From: CAZWBR01 sp964632305
Lineage (GTDB): Bacteria > Bacteroidota > Bacteroidia > Bacteroidales > Prolixibacteraceae
Assembly: GCA_964632305.1 (NCBI GenBank)
Contig: CAZWBR010000004.1
Location: forward strand, 67,219-131,218
Length of the DNA: 64,000 nt
Direction of reading: 5' to 3'
Both the position numbers and the translations under genes were made by a program. Positions 52,804 through 61,477 of the stretch are shown here, piece after piece. The notes beneath the pieces were generated by a model that was not told the origin of the DNA, searched no databases, and saw only the letters and a program-made list of their open reading frames with translations. Within the stretch, counting starts at the first letter, position 1, and every line of letters starts with the position of its first letter.

Positions 52804-54391
52804 GGAATTCCTCCTGTTTTTTCAATAGAATTTGTATAATTAGGTTATCGATATCTTCCTGTTTAAAATCTGAACTCTGCTGAATTAGATGATTTCCTAT
52901 TTTCTTAATCAGGTCCAATGGGGGCAATGGCATCTCCCGTAATTCTGTTGCACTAACATTTACATTCCCGTTAAAAATACGAAAATAATTATCAAACAAT
53001 TTACTGTTTAAAACAGCAGCCAATCCAAAGAGTTCCGTTTGATCAAGATTACCTTTTGGACGATAGATGTAATTCACTTTGTTCTCTATTCCTATATATT
53101 CGGTATCATGACTATTTGCCAAATATGGAGAAGCGATCAGTCTGCTTTTATCATCTTTAGCGCTAAAACGGCGAAGAAGGATGTAATTTTTATTTGGGAC
53201 AAGCAAGGATTGGCTTTCCTTACATACCTGGATATATTGTCCTTTTTTGGGCTTATGAACCGGCCATTCAAAATGCATCTTATTAACATTATGAAGCCAG
53301 ATCAAAGGCACTAAAATGATTGTGCTGTTTTCGTAAATTTCCCGGATATATTTGTTTGCCCTGAAAGCGACTACCGGTCCGGTAGAAATTTGAATATTAA
53401 ATTTGTTCAAAGTGCCATCCCAGCTTTGAAACAGGTTAAGTATTTCTTCTTCATCATCATTCACCGGAAGGTGCAAAATTTTCTCTTTGCTTTTCAGATC
53501 AATAATCCGTTCCTGGGGATAGGTTTTTGAATGAGGCATCGTTAAATCATTAATCCCTTTTGAACTGGTAATCAATACCGGTTTGCCCTTAATATTTTGT
53601 ACTGATTTCACCCCTTTCAGTATGATGGTTTCCTGCAAGACATTGTCTCTTTCAAATGTATCTTTTCTCGAATCAAAAATATGAACCTGTTCAATCCTTA
53701 TATTTTTGAAGAAAAACTCCCTGAAGGACTTAAAATAACTGCCCGATGCATAACTGCGAGGGGTTATAAAAATCAATTGACCATCAGTAGAAAGCAGTTT
53801 TGAAGCAATAGCCATAAATATGGCATAAATATTCGGTTGGCCTTTGGTAATAGCAGATGTGACCTTTGCCCTTTGATCTTCCTTATTAAGTTTAAAATAG
53901 GGAGGATTGGAAATAATATAATCGTAATTTAAATTTTCTTCTGAGGAAAATAATGTCTCGTTATTCAATACCTTTGAATTATGCAGAATAAAATCATCTG
54001 TAATTAAATCGTATTGAAAGGATATGTTTTTCTTTTCAAGCCAAATCTTTAAGTAATCCAAAACCTGCCTGGTAAATGGGACGATCTCTTCATCGGTTTC
54101 AAATGCATCAAGACGGATAAATTCAACTTTTAAATCTGAATTTATAAGATTTTCAATCAAAGCACAACTTAGAATCGTTGTTCCACAACCTGGATCAAGA
54201 ATTGTCAATCTAGTTTGTCCTGATTTAGCCATGTTCCCCATAAAACGGGCAATTCCGGGAGGTGTTAAAAATTGGCCCTTCCCCTTTTTATGTTTTTGGG
54301 TAACAAATGCCGAATAATTGAGTCCTATCCTATCAGCATAATCAACAGGCATTTCAAATTCATTTGGCGACAAAATCTCAAAATTCTTCAT
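52769..54391 (-). CDS. BsuBI/PstI-type adenine-N6 DNA methyltransferase
   Basis: A 540-residue gamma-class N6-adenine methyltransferase. Motif X is near 39-47 (GQFLTPPGI), the SAM-binding motif I is DPGCGT (66-71), and catalytic motif IV is NPPY (162-165). The C-terminal target-recognition half contains a repeated LLRRF-type core. It should protect the recognition sequence of the partner endonuclease. The pair is AT-rich relative to the flanking lpd-like and purL genes, suggesting horizontal acquisition. Confidence 0.9.
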   Translation of the reverse strand: MKNFEILSPNEFEMPVDYADRIGLNYSAFVTQKHKKGKGQFLTPPGIARFMGNMAKSGQTRLTILDPGCGTTILSCALIENLINSDLKVEFIRLDAFETDEEIVPFTRQVLDYLKIWLEKKNISFQYDLITDDFILHNSKVLNNETLFSSEENLNYDYIISNPPYFKLNKEDQRAKVTSAITKGQPNIYAIFMAIASKLLSTDGQLIFITPRSYASGSYFKSFREFFFKNIRIEQVHIFDSRKDTFERDNVLQETIILKGVKSVQNIKGKPVLITSSKGINDLTMPHSKTYPQERIIDLKSKEKILHLPVNDDEEEILNLFQSWDGTLNKFNIQISTGPVVAFRANKYIREIYENSTIILVPLIWLHNVNKMHFEWPVHKPKKGQYIQVCKESQSLLVPNKNYILLRRFSAKDDKSRLIASPYLANSHDTEYIGIENKVNYIYRPKGNLDQTELFGLAAVLNSKLFDNYFRIFNGNVNVSATELREMPLPPLDLIKKIGNHLIQQSSDFKQEDIDNLIIQILLKKQEEFHEQNFRSTTDS

Positions 54392-54566
54392 ATTGACAAA
54401 ATTATAAAATTAAGACGATCAAAAGATGATCTATTTCGTAACATGTTTCATTAATTGAGGAAATCATCATTGGAATAACAAGTTTCCAATCTCTCCAATC
54501 TTCAATTTACATTAAATTTACCTTATTAAGGACTCTTCTTTTCAGGCGGTCTCGCCTAAAAATCGT

Positions 54567-54574
54567 TATCTTTG
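54567..54574 (+). promoter_or_regulatory. -7 box of purL
   Basis: TATCTTTG matches TAnnTTTG exactly, 44 bases before the ATG of purL. A -33 TTG at standard spacing is not evident. Confidence 0.6.
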
Positions 54575-54618
54575 GGCCATTATTTCAACACATATTCCGT
54601 TAACAAAAACACATTGCA

Positions 54619-57600
54619 ATGATCCTGTTTTTTGAAGGGAAAAATAACCTGATTGCCGTTGACGCACACCGCAACCTCGCGGAAAATGACATCGAAAAAT
54701 TGATCTGGCTCTTCGACCAGGCCCAACCGGTAAAGGCCGACACCGTGGCCGGCACCTTCGTCGGTCCCCGCAAGGAGATGATCACCCCGTGGAGTACCAA
54801 TGCCGTGGAAATTACCCAGAACATGGGCATCGGCGGTATCGTCCGCATCGAGGAGTTCTTCCGCTCGGCTGCCGAGAAACCAAAGTTCGACCCGATGTTG
54901 CAGGCGCTCTACAAGAACCTCGACCAGAAAGTCTTCACCATCCTGCATGAGCCCGATCCGGTAGTCTATATCGAAAATATTGCCGAGTACAACCGCAAGG
55001 AAGGCCTCGCGCTGAGCGACGACGAGATCAGCTACCTCGAAGAGGTGGCCGTCAAGATGGGCCGCCGCCTCACCGACAGCGAGGTGTTCGGCTTCTCGCA
55101 GGTGAACTCGGAACATTGCCGCCACAAAATCTTTAACGGGATATTTATCATCGACGGCGAAGAGAAACCTTCGACCCTCTTCCAGTTGATCAAAAAGACG
55201 ACTCAGACCAATCCCAATACGATTGTTTCGGCTTACAAAGACAACTGTTCCTTCAGCGAAGGGCCGAAAGCCGAACAGTTTGCTCCCGGCAGACAGGATA
55301 CCTCCGATTTTTTTCAGGTCACCGATATCGATACCGTCCTTTCGTTAAAGGCCGAAACCCATAATTTCCCCACCACTGTCGAGCCATTCAACGGCGCAGC
55401 AACCGGTACCGGCGGCGAGATACGCGACCGTATTGCCGGCGGGAAAGGAAGCTACCCGATTGCCGGGACCGCCGTATATATGACTTCCTACTCACGAAAC
55501 GACGACAATAACCGTTCGTGGGAAGCCAATACCGAGCCGCGCCCCTGGTTGTACCAGACTCCCGAAGAGATCCTGATCAAGGCTTCGAACGGTGCATCCG
55601 ACTTCGGAAACAAATTCGGTCAACCGCTGATCAACGGTTCGGTGCTCACTTTCGAACATTTCGAGAACCAGAAAAAATTCGGGTTCGATAAGGTGATCAT
55701 GATGGCCGGCGGGATCGGTTACGGTCGTAAAGAAGATAGTTTGAAAGAGACTCCCGGCATCGGCGATAAGGTAGTGCTGCTCGGTGGCGATAACTACCGT
55801 ATCGGCATGGGCGGCGGCGCCGTTTCATCGGTCGATACCGGCGAATTTGAGAGCCATATTGAATTGAATGCTGTTCAGCGCGCTAATCCCGAGATGCAGA
55901 AACGTGCTTATAATACCATCCGTGCTCTGGCCGAGTCGGGCAATAACCCGATCATCTCGATCCACGACCACGGCGCCGGCGGCCACCTGAACTGTCTGTC
56001 GGAACTGGTGGAAGAGACCGGTGGTAAGATCTATATCGACCAGTTGCCGGTCGGCGACCCTACCCTCTCAGCCAAAGAGATCGTGGGCAACGAATCGCAG
56101 GAACGAATGGGCTTCGTCACCAGCGAAGAACATATCGACCTGATCCGCCGCATCGCCGATCGTGAGCGTTCGCCGATGTACGTGATTGGCGAAACCACCG
56201 GCGATCATAAATTCACCTTCGAGAACCGAAATACGGGCGAGAAACCGATCGACTGGGAACTGGCCTATATGTTCGGGAAACCGCCGCGTACCGTACTGGA
56301 AGATACCACACAGGAAATTAATTATAAAGCGCCTGAATACAGCAAAGATCAGGTCAATCACTATCTGGAGAACGTCCTTCAACTGGAATCGGTCGGTTGT
56401 AAAGACTGGCTGACCAACAAGGTGGACCGTTCCGTTACCGGCCGTATCGCCAAACAGCAATGTGCCGGAGAGCTGCAACTGCCGTTGAACAACCTCGGCG
56501 TCGTGGCCATCGATTTCCAGGGCGAAAAGGGAATTGCCACTTCGCTGGGACTTGCCCCGGCAGCCGCCCTGGTCGACGCCGCCAGCGGATCAGTTCTTTC
56601 GATCGCCGAATCGCTGACCAACCTTATCTGGGCGCCATTGACTCATGGATTGAAAGGCGTTTCGCTTTCAGCCAACTGGATGTGGCCGGCCAAGAACGCC
56701 GGAGAGAATGCCCGTCTGTACAAGGCCGTTGAAGCCGCTTCCGACTTTGCCTGCGCTCTTGGAATCAACATTCCTACCGGGAAGGACTCGCTCTCGATGA
56801 CCCAGAAATACAAGGACGATGTGGTTTATGCCCCCGGAACGGTGATCATCTCCGCATCGGGCGAGGTTTCCGACATCCGTAACATTGCAGAACCGGTGCT
56901 GGTGAACGATGCTTTAAAACCTCTTTATTATATCGACTTCTCGAAGACCGCGAAGACTTTGGGCGGAAGCTCACTTGGTCAGGTTCTTTCGAAATTAGGA
57001 CAAGAAGCACCGACAGTAACCGATCCTGCATACTTTATTAAAGCTTTCGAAGCCGTACAACAAGCGATTAACGAAGGTCTGATTGCATCGGGCCATGATA
57101 TCTCTTCAGGTGGTTTGATTACTACCCTATTGGAAATGTGTTTTGCCCAAAACAAAGGCGGTTTATCGGTCGACCTGACCGGAATTGGCGAAAGCGACAG
57201 CGTGAAAGCTCTTTTCAGCGAAAATCCGGGCATCGTCGTACAGGCTAATAATGCCTCAGCGCTTGAAAAACTTTTAGGCAATGCAGGTATCAGTTTTGTG
57301 AAGATCGCTACTCCGGTTGAAGGCCGCACAATCGCCGTGATTAACGGCACTGATCAGTTCAATTTCGATATTGATACTCTACGCGATAAATGGTTCCGTC
57401 CCTCCTACCTGCTCGACCGCAAACAGAGCGGTGAAAAGCTGGCGTTGGAACGTTCGGAAAGCTACAAGAAAAACGAACTGAAATATGACTTCGGACAGTT
57501 TGCCGGAGAGTTTGCCAAATTGGGCATTGATCCGAAACGCAGAAAAGCCTCGGGTATTAAAGCCGCCATTATCCGTGAGAAAGGGGTCAACGGCGACCGC

Positions 57601-58308
57601 GAGATGGCCTGGAGCCTTTACCTGGCCGGCTTCGATGTGAAAGACGTTCATATGACCGACCTGATCAGCGGAAGGGAAACTCTCGAAGAGATCAACATGA
57701 TCGTCTTCGTAGGTGGCTTCTCCAACTCCGATGTTCTCGGATCGGCTATCGGCTGGGCCGGCGCTTTCAAATACAACGAGAAAGCGCGCACAGCACTGGA
57801 AAACTTCTACAAACGCAATGACACCCTGAGTTTGGGAATCTGTAACGGTTGCCAGCTGATGGTAGCTCTCGACCTTGTACACCCCGAACTGGAACAGAAA
57901 ACGAAAATGTTGCACAACGCTTCGCACAAGTTTGAATCCTGTTTCGTCAATGTCGATATCCTTGAAAACGAATCGGTGATGCTGAAGAGCCTGGTCGGAC
58001 GTAAACTGGGGGTATGGGTCGCTCACGGCGAAGGGAAATTCTCGATGCCAAACGGTGAGAACGCCTATAATATTGCGGTAAAATATTCCTACGATAATTA
58101 TCCGGGCAATCCTAACGGATCGGATTACAATACCGCGGGGATCTGCTCAGCCGATGGACGCCATCTGGCCATGATGCCCCACCTCGAGAGGGCCATCTAT
58201 CCATGGCAGTGGGGCTATTACCCATCCGACCGCAAAGCCGACGAGGTGACCCCATGGATTGAGGCTTTCGTCAATGCCCGCCAATGGATTGAAGAAAAAA
58301 CAAAGTAA
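54619..58308 (+). CDS. purL: Phosphoribosylformylglycinamidine synthase (large, fused)
   Basis: A 1229-residue single-chain FGAM synthase that converts FGAR, glutamine and ATP to FGAM in purine synthesis. The order is an N-terminal PurS-like region and linker (to about 220), two AIR-synthase halves (SLKAETHNFPTTVEPF near 250, and the duplicated half from about 620), and a C-terminal class I glutaminase with C1078 in GICNGCQ. Length is normal for the fused type. Codon use in the first two thirds is strongly GC-rich. A strong terminator follows the stop. Confidence 0.97.
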   Translation: MILFFEGKNNLIAVDAHRNLAENDIEKLIWLFDQAQPVKADTVAGTFVGPRKEMITPWSTNAVEITQNMGIGGIVRIEEFFRSAAEKPKFDPMLQALYKNLDQKVFTILHEPDPVVYIENIAEYNRKEGLALSDDEISYLEEVAVKMGRRLTDSEVFGFSQVNSEHCRHKIFNGIFIIDGEEKPSTLFQLIKKTTQTNPNTIVSAYKDNCSFSEGPKAEQFAPGRQDTSDFFQVTDIDTVLSLKAETHNFPTTVEPFNGAATGTGGEIRDRIAGGKGSYPIAGTAVYMTSYSRNDDNNRSWEANTEPRPWLYQTPEEILIKASNGASDFGNKFGQPLINGSVLTFEHFENQKKFGFDKVIMMAGGIGYGRKEDSLKETPGIGDKVVLLGGDNYRIGMGGGAVSSVDTGEFESHIELNAVQRANPEMQKRAYNTIRALAESGNNPIISIHDHGAGGHLNCLSELVEETGGKIYIDQLPVGDPTLSAKEIVGNESQERMGFVTSEEHIDLIRRIADRERSPMYVIGETTGDHKFTFENRNTGEKPIDWELAYMFGKPPRTVLEDTTQEINYKAPEYSKDQVNHYLENVLQLESVGCKDWLTNKVDRSVTGRIAKQQCAGELQLPLNNLGVVAIDFQGEKGIATSLGLAPAAALVDAASGSVLSIAESLTNLIWAPLTHGLKGVSLSANWMWPAKNAGENARLYKAVEAASDFACALGINIPTGKDSLSMTQKYKDDVVYAPGTVIISASGEVSDIRNIAEPVLVNDALKPLYYIDFSKTAKTLGGSSLGQVLSKLGQEAPTVTDPAYFIKAFEAVQQAINEGLIASGHDISSGGLITTLLEMCFAQNKGGLSVDLTGIGESDSVKALFSENPGIVVQANNASALEKLLGNAGISFVKIATPVEGRTIAVINGTDQFNFDIDTLRDKWFRPSYLLDRKQSGEKLALERSESYKKNELKYDFGQFAGEFAKLGIDPKRRKASGIKAAIIREKGVNGDREMAWSLYLAGFDVKDVHMTDLISGRETLEEINMIVFVGGFSNSDVLGSAIGWAGAFKYNEKARTALENFYKRNDTLSLGICNGCQLMVALDLVHPELEQKTKMLHNASHKFESCFVNVDILENESVMLKSLVGRKLGVWVAHGEGKFSMPNGENAYNIAVKYSYDNYPGNPNGSDYNTAGICSADGRHLAMMPHLERAIYPWQWGYYPSDRKADEVTPWIEAFVNARQWIEEKTK

Positions 58309-58327
58309 ATAGTCCTGTTTGATATCT

Positions 58328-58365
58328 AAGAAGAGTGCCTCGCAAGGGCGCTCTTCTTTTTTTTT
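58328..58365 (+). terminator. Intrinsic terminator of purL
   Basis: The arms AAGAAGAGTGCC (58328-58339) and GGCGCTCTTCTT (58347-58358), with one G-U pair, are followed by nine T residues, 20 bases beyond the purL stop. Confidence 0.9.
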
Positions 58366-58420
58366 GACTTAATATCGAAAAAGGCAATAATGAAGAGTCA
58401 GGAAATATAGTTGAGTCAGG

Positions 58421-58452
58421 TTGTAGGGTCAGGACATGTCCTGACCCTACAA
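58421..58452. repeat. 32-bp perfect palindrome (REP-like)
   Basis: Two 16-base arms, the left one TTGTAGGGTCAGGACA and the right its exact complement, meet with no spacer. The core GGGTCAGGACATGTCCTGACCC looks like a mobile REP-type palindrome. No transposase is nearby. Confidence 0.85.
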
Positions 58453-58481
58453 TACTATTATCCGCATCCGTATAATACCTG

Positions 58482-58563
58482 AAAAAAAACCGCCTTGATG
58501 GGGTATCAAGACGGCCTTTTTTTAACCTAACCAAAATCTATGAAAAAAATTGCTTTACTCTTA
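58482..58563 (-). ncRNA. Candidate small RNA with own promoter and terminator
   Basis: On the minus strand a -7-like box CATCTTTG (58576-58569) would start a transcript near 58563. It would run about 80 bases into the stem CCGTCTTGAT/ATCAAGGCGG (loop ACCCC, one G-U pair) followed by eight T residues (58489-58482). The hairpin pairs fully only in this orientation. No ORF of note lies inside. On the + strand a 17-codon frame (58540-58593, MKKIALLLHYKDAPNYS) overlaps and is the alternative reading. Confidence 0.4.
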
Positions 58564-58686
58564 CACTACAAAGATGCACCGAATTATAGTTAACCCGTCG
58601 AAACGGAGTTTAAAGAATGTTAAATGTTCGGACATCAACGGTAAGGAGCCTTTTTTCACGGATTATAGTTCACTGATCGAGTGTTG

Positions 58687-60759
58687 TCACAAGTTAATTC
58701 GCTGAATTATACCTGCTTTTATCCATAGTCCCGGTTGTGCAATATTTCCGTAATCAAAATATTCATGATCCAGCAGATTGGCGGCTTCCAGGTAAACGGT
58801 AGTCGTCTTCTTACTCCAGTTCAGGCGGGTATCCACCAGCCAGAAAGGTTTATATTCCACCTCTTTACCATAACCGCTTCCTTCCCATAGGGTATAGGTT
58901 CCGTTCCGGTCCTGGTACGAAAACTGCCAGTTCAGGCTGACATTCCGTATCAGCGAATGGGTCAATCGAATATCGATTTTATGTTTCAGATAGTCGAGCA
59001 CATACTTTGAGATGAGTTCCCCGGATTCCTTATCCTGATCGAGAAAAGCATAGGAAACATCAAATGTTTTAATGAAGATCTCCTTGCCAATGATTGCCGA
59101 AGGAATCGTTTTCACCGAAAGCTCGATCCCGTCGGTATTAAGCGTCGTAAGGTTTTGAGCGTACCAGATCGTTTCGGAGGGTTGACGTACCCAGTCGATC
59201 ATGTTATTGCCCCACCGGTGAAAATAGGTGGCATGGGCTTTAAACCAGGGATGACTGTATTTGAACCCTGTTTCGAAAGATGTAGCCTCTTCCGGTTTCA
59301 GCGACAGGTTCCCCATAATGGTGGCGCTCTTATAATAAAGGTCCGTGAAGGTGGGCATCCTCAAGGATTTACTCACGGTAGAATAATATTTCAACCCGGA
59401 AACGATCTCCCAACTGAAATCCAATCCGGGATAGAGGTTCCACTTACGGCCCAAACCGGAATTCCAGTTGGCCATGATCCCGCCGGAGAGCGAAACCTTG
59501 TCCCACGACTTGGAATGTTCCATGAATAGGCTAAAATTGGTACGGGTATCGGCGAAGAGAAACTCGATTCCCGGTTCGCCGGGCACCTTTTGGGGTTGAT
59601 CCATCGCCTTACCCAGAACCGTACTCCAGATATTTTCACTCCGGAAGTCGGCTCCAAAGGCCGTCTTTCCCCAGTCGGTAGCAAACCAGGCATTCAGATT
59701 TGAACCGTAGGTATCGGTCAGATGATAATTATGCGACTTATACCACGACGGCGCTGAGCTATTGTCGCGAAACAGTTCGAAGCGGTCCTGATTCCGGCGC
59801 CAGTATAGCGAAGGCGTGAAACGAACCACCTGTCCCGTTTCCATTTTAACGGAACCGAACAGGGTTTTTAACTGCTCAAATTGATTGGGATAGGCAGGAG
59901 TATAAAAACTGTTGGCACCAAAGCCTCGTTCGGAATAACCGGCCTGAAGCTCAAATTTCCCGGCATCGGTTTCCAGTTTACCCTGGTAGAAAGCATCGGT
60001 CAGCTTAAAATCGGTGTTGTCGGTATAGCCGTCAGAACTGCGGCGATCGATGCTGATGACATTTTTCAGTTTTCCGAAAACGAAAGTCCCCGATGCCGCT
60101 GCATCATAGAAACCATACTGTCCGCCGCTAACGCGGGCTTTCAGGTTGGATTGACCGGATACACCGGTAATAATGTTGATGGCGCCGCTGAAGGCGTTGG
60201 GGCCATAGATGCGGGATGCGGGCCCCTCTAAAATCTCGATACGCTCGATGGCATCGAAACTGACCGGCAGGTTTAAGTTGTGGTGACCGGTCTGCGGATC
60301 ATTGATATTGATCCCGTTCAATAAAATAAGAACCTGATCGAAAGTGCTGCCGCGGATGCTGATATCAGCCTGAACCCCATTGTTTCCGCGTTGCCTGACA
60401 TCTACATTCAGGGCATATTCCAGCAAATCCTGAATGCTTTGTACGGGCGCTTTCTGAATCTCATCCTTCCCGATCACTGTGACAATGCGGGCTACCTGCG
60501 AGAAGGCGACAGGAGCGCGCTGCGCACTGACCACTACCTCTTCGACCGCGATCTCTTTCACCGGGCTAAGGGTATCGTGGACCTCCACCAATTGATTATG
60601 CTCAGCGTTGGCAGGAATGGCAAAAGCCAGATAGGCAATACCGAGGCTCGCGATCTTCACCGTTTTGTGTAAACTTTGAAAAACCGAGAAGCCTTTTCTT
60701 CCCCATTTCCTGAACGTGGCCAAAGAATTGATGATGCGCACCATCCTTTTTTTGTTCAT
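58687..60759 (-). CDS. TonB-dependent outer-membrane receptor
   Basis: The start at 60759 is chosen (an in-frame ATG at 60801 falls inside the promoter region) and gives about 690 residues. A long ESPR-like leader of about 50 residues (arginine/lysine-rich, then a hydrophobic stretch ending IPANA) precedes the plug domain, which has QSIQDLLEYALNVDVRQRG, DISIRGSTFDQVLILLNGI and GPNAFSGAINIITG. A 22-strand barrel follows, ending in a terminal aromatic/hydrophobic strand. Ligand unknown; the size and plug resemble BtuB-type cobalamin or siderophore receptors. No SusD partner or riboswitch. Confidence 0.88.
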   Translation of the reverse strand: MNKKRMVRIINSLATFRKWGRKGFSVFQSLHKTVKIASLGIAYLAFAIPANAEHNQLVEVHDTLSPVKEIAVEEVVVSAQRAPVAFSQVARIVTVIGKDEIQKAPVQSIQDLLEYALNVDVRQRGNNGVQADISIRGSTFDQVLILLNGININDPQTGHHNLNLPVSFDAIERIEILEGPASRIYGPNAFSGAINIITGVSGQSNLKARVSGGQYGFYDAAASGTFVFGKLKNVISIDRRSSDGYTDNTDFKLTDAFYQGKLETDAGKFELQAGYSERGFGANSFYTPAYPNQFEQLKTLFGSVKMETGQVVRFTPSLYWRRNQDRFELFRDNSSAPSWYKSHNYHLTDTYGSNLNAWFATDWGKTAFGADFRSENIWSTVLGKAMDQPQKVPGEPGIEFLFADTRTNFSLFMEHSKSWDKVSLSGGIMANWNSGLGRKWNLYPGLDFSWEIVSGLKYYSTVSKSLRMPTFTDLYYKSATIMGNLSLKPEEATSFETGFKYSHPWFKAHATYFHRWGNNMIDWVRQPSETIWYAQNLTTLNTDGIELSVKTIPSAIIGKEIFIKTFDVSYAFLDQDKESGELISKYVLDYLKHKIDIRLTHSLIRNVSLNWQFSYQDRNGTYTLWEGSGYGKEVEYKPFWLVDTRLNWSKKTTTVYLEAANLLDHEYFDYGNIAQPGLWIKAGIIQRINL

Positions 60760-60788
60760 AGAAATAAAATTTAATTTAAAAATGCGCC

Positions 60789-60817
60789 CAAAGTTAGGCA
60801 AAGATTTCGATCCTCAA
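60789..60817 (-). promoter_or_regulatory. Promoter of the TonB-dependent receptor
   Basis: On the minus strand TTG (60817-60815) and TAACTTTG (60796-60789) are separated by 18 bases, a near-ideal Bacteroidetes promoter. The transcript would begin near 60783, supporting the ATG at 60759. Confidence 0.7.
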
Positions 60818-60945
60818 GGGCGATATTTCAATAATTGGATAGGCTCACTCATCAAGGGGTAAAAGGTCAGTCACTCTTTGCAAGGGATGAGCAGTCAACG
60901 ATCCCTTCTGAAACTTGATTATTTGGTTTTAATCCTGGCGGATCA

Positions 60946-61356
60946 TCACTGAAGCCCGGAATCGCGTCGGTCAGCTTTTCTTTGGGAGAGGATTTGTTTC
61001 TCTTTCAACCGTTTCTCAATTGATGCTTTTGTCGGGGTACTTTTAATTCGTTTCCTGGGTGGGGTGAGCGCCTTTTCAACGATTTGGTAAAAACGGTCAA
61101 TCGCTTTTTCTTTGTTTCCCAATTGCGATCGCTCCGATTGTGAAACAATGATCAATTCCCCTTCACTGTTGATCCTGGCGGCCAGCTTCTGACGAATAAT
61201 CTCCTTCTCCTCTTCGGTTAACAATTTAGATTCATTGATATTGATCCTCAGCTCAACCTTAGTGCTGACCTTATTTACATTCTGTCCCCCCGGGCCACCA
61301 CTTCTGGAGGCAGCAAACTGAAATTCACCGGAGAAGTCTTTTTTCATTTCCATCAC
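60946..61356 (-). CDS. arfB: Alternative ribosome-rescue factor ArfB
   Basis: A 136-residue class-I release-factor-like hydrolase with the GGQ motif at 23-25 in SGGPGGQNVNKVSTKV and a basic C-terminal tail (KRLKEKQILSQRKADRR) that enters the empty mRNA channel. It frees stalled ribosomes without a stop codon. The start could be Met1, Met2 or Met4. It is divergent from nhaA. Confidence 0.93.
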   Translation of the reverse strand: MMEMKKDFSGEFQFAASRSGGPGGQNVNKVSTKVELRININESKLLTEEEKEIIRQKLAARINSEGELIIVSQSERSQLGNKEKAIDRFYQIVEKALTPPRKRIKSTPTKASIEKRLKEKQILSQRKADRRDSGLQ

Positions 61357-61477
61357 GATCCGTTCTGAGTAAACAAAATAAAAAAATAATTTTCAATAAT
61401 TGAAGTAACTAAAGTATCTTTATCAGCAACGTAAACATTAAAACCGGTAAAGCCGTTATTTCAGTAAAGATTGAATT

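Larger units (their letters stand above)
58309..58686. other. Intergenic region with palindromes and a putative sRNA
   Basis: About 380 bases between convergent purL and the TonB receptor gene. They hold the purL terminator, a 32-bp perfect palindrome (58421-58452), and a candidate small-RNA unit on the minus strand (about 58482-58576). Confidence 0.7.

Noticed and set aside
54580..55125. 181-codon minus-strand frame inside purL
   Set aside because: It is antisense to strongly conserved purL codons. Long antisense frames are expected from the GC-rich third positions.
57379..58026. 215-codon minus-strand frame inside purL
   Set aside because: It is antisense to the glutaminase region of purL and resembles no family; a composition artefact.
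58540..58593. 17-codon leader peptide on the + strand
   Set aside because: No gene follows on the + strand, and promoter and terminator signals fit better on the minus strand. Kept only as an alternative to the small RNA.
60760..60945. Cobalamin riboswitch upstream of the TonB receptor
   Set aside because: No B12 box or conserved core is visible; the spacer holds an ordinary promoter instead.
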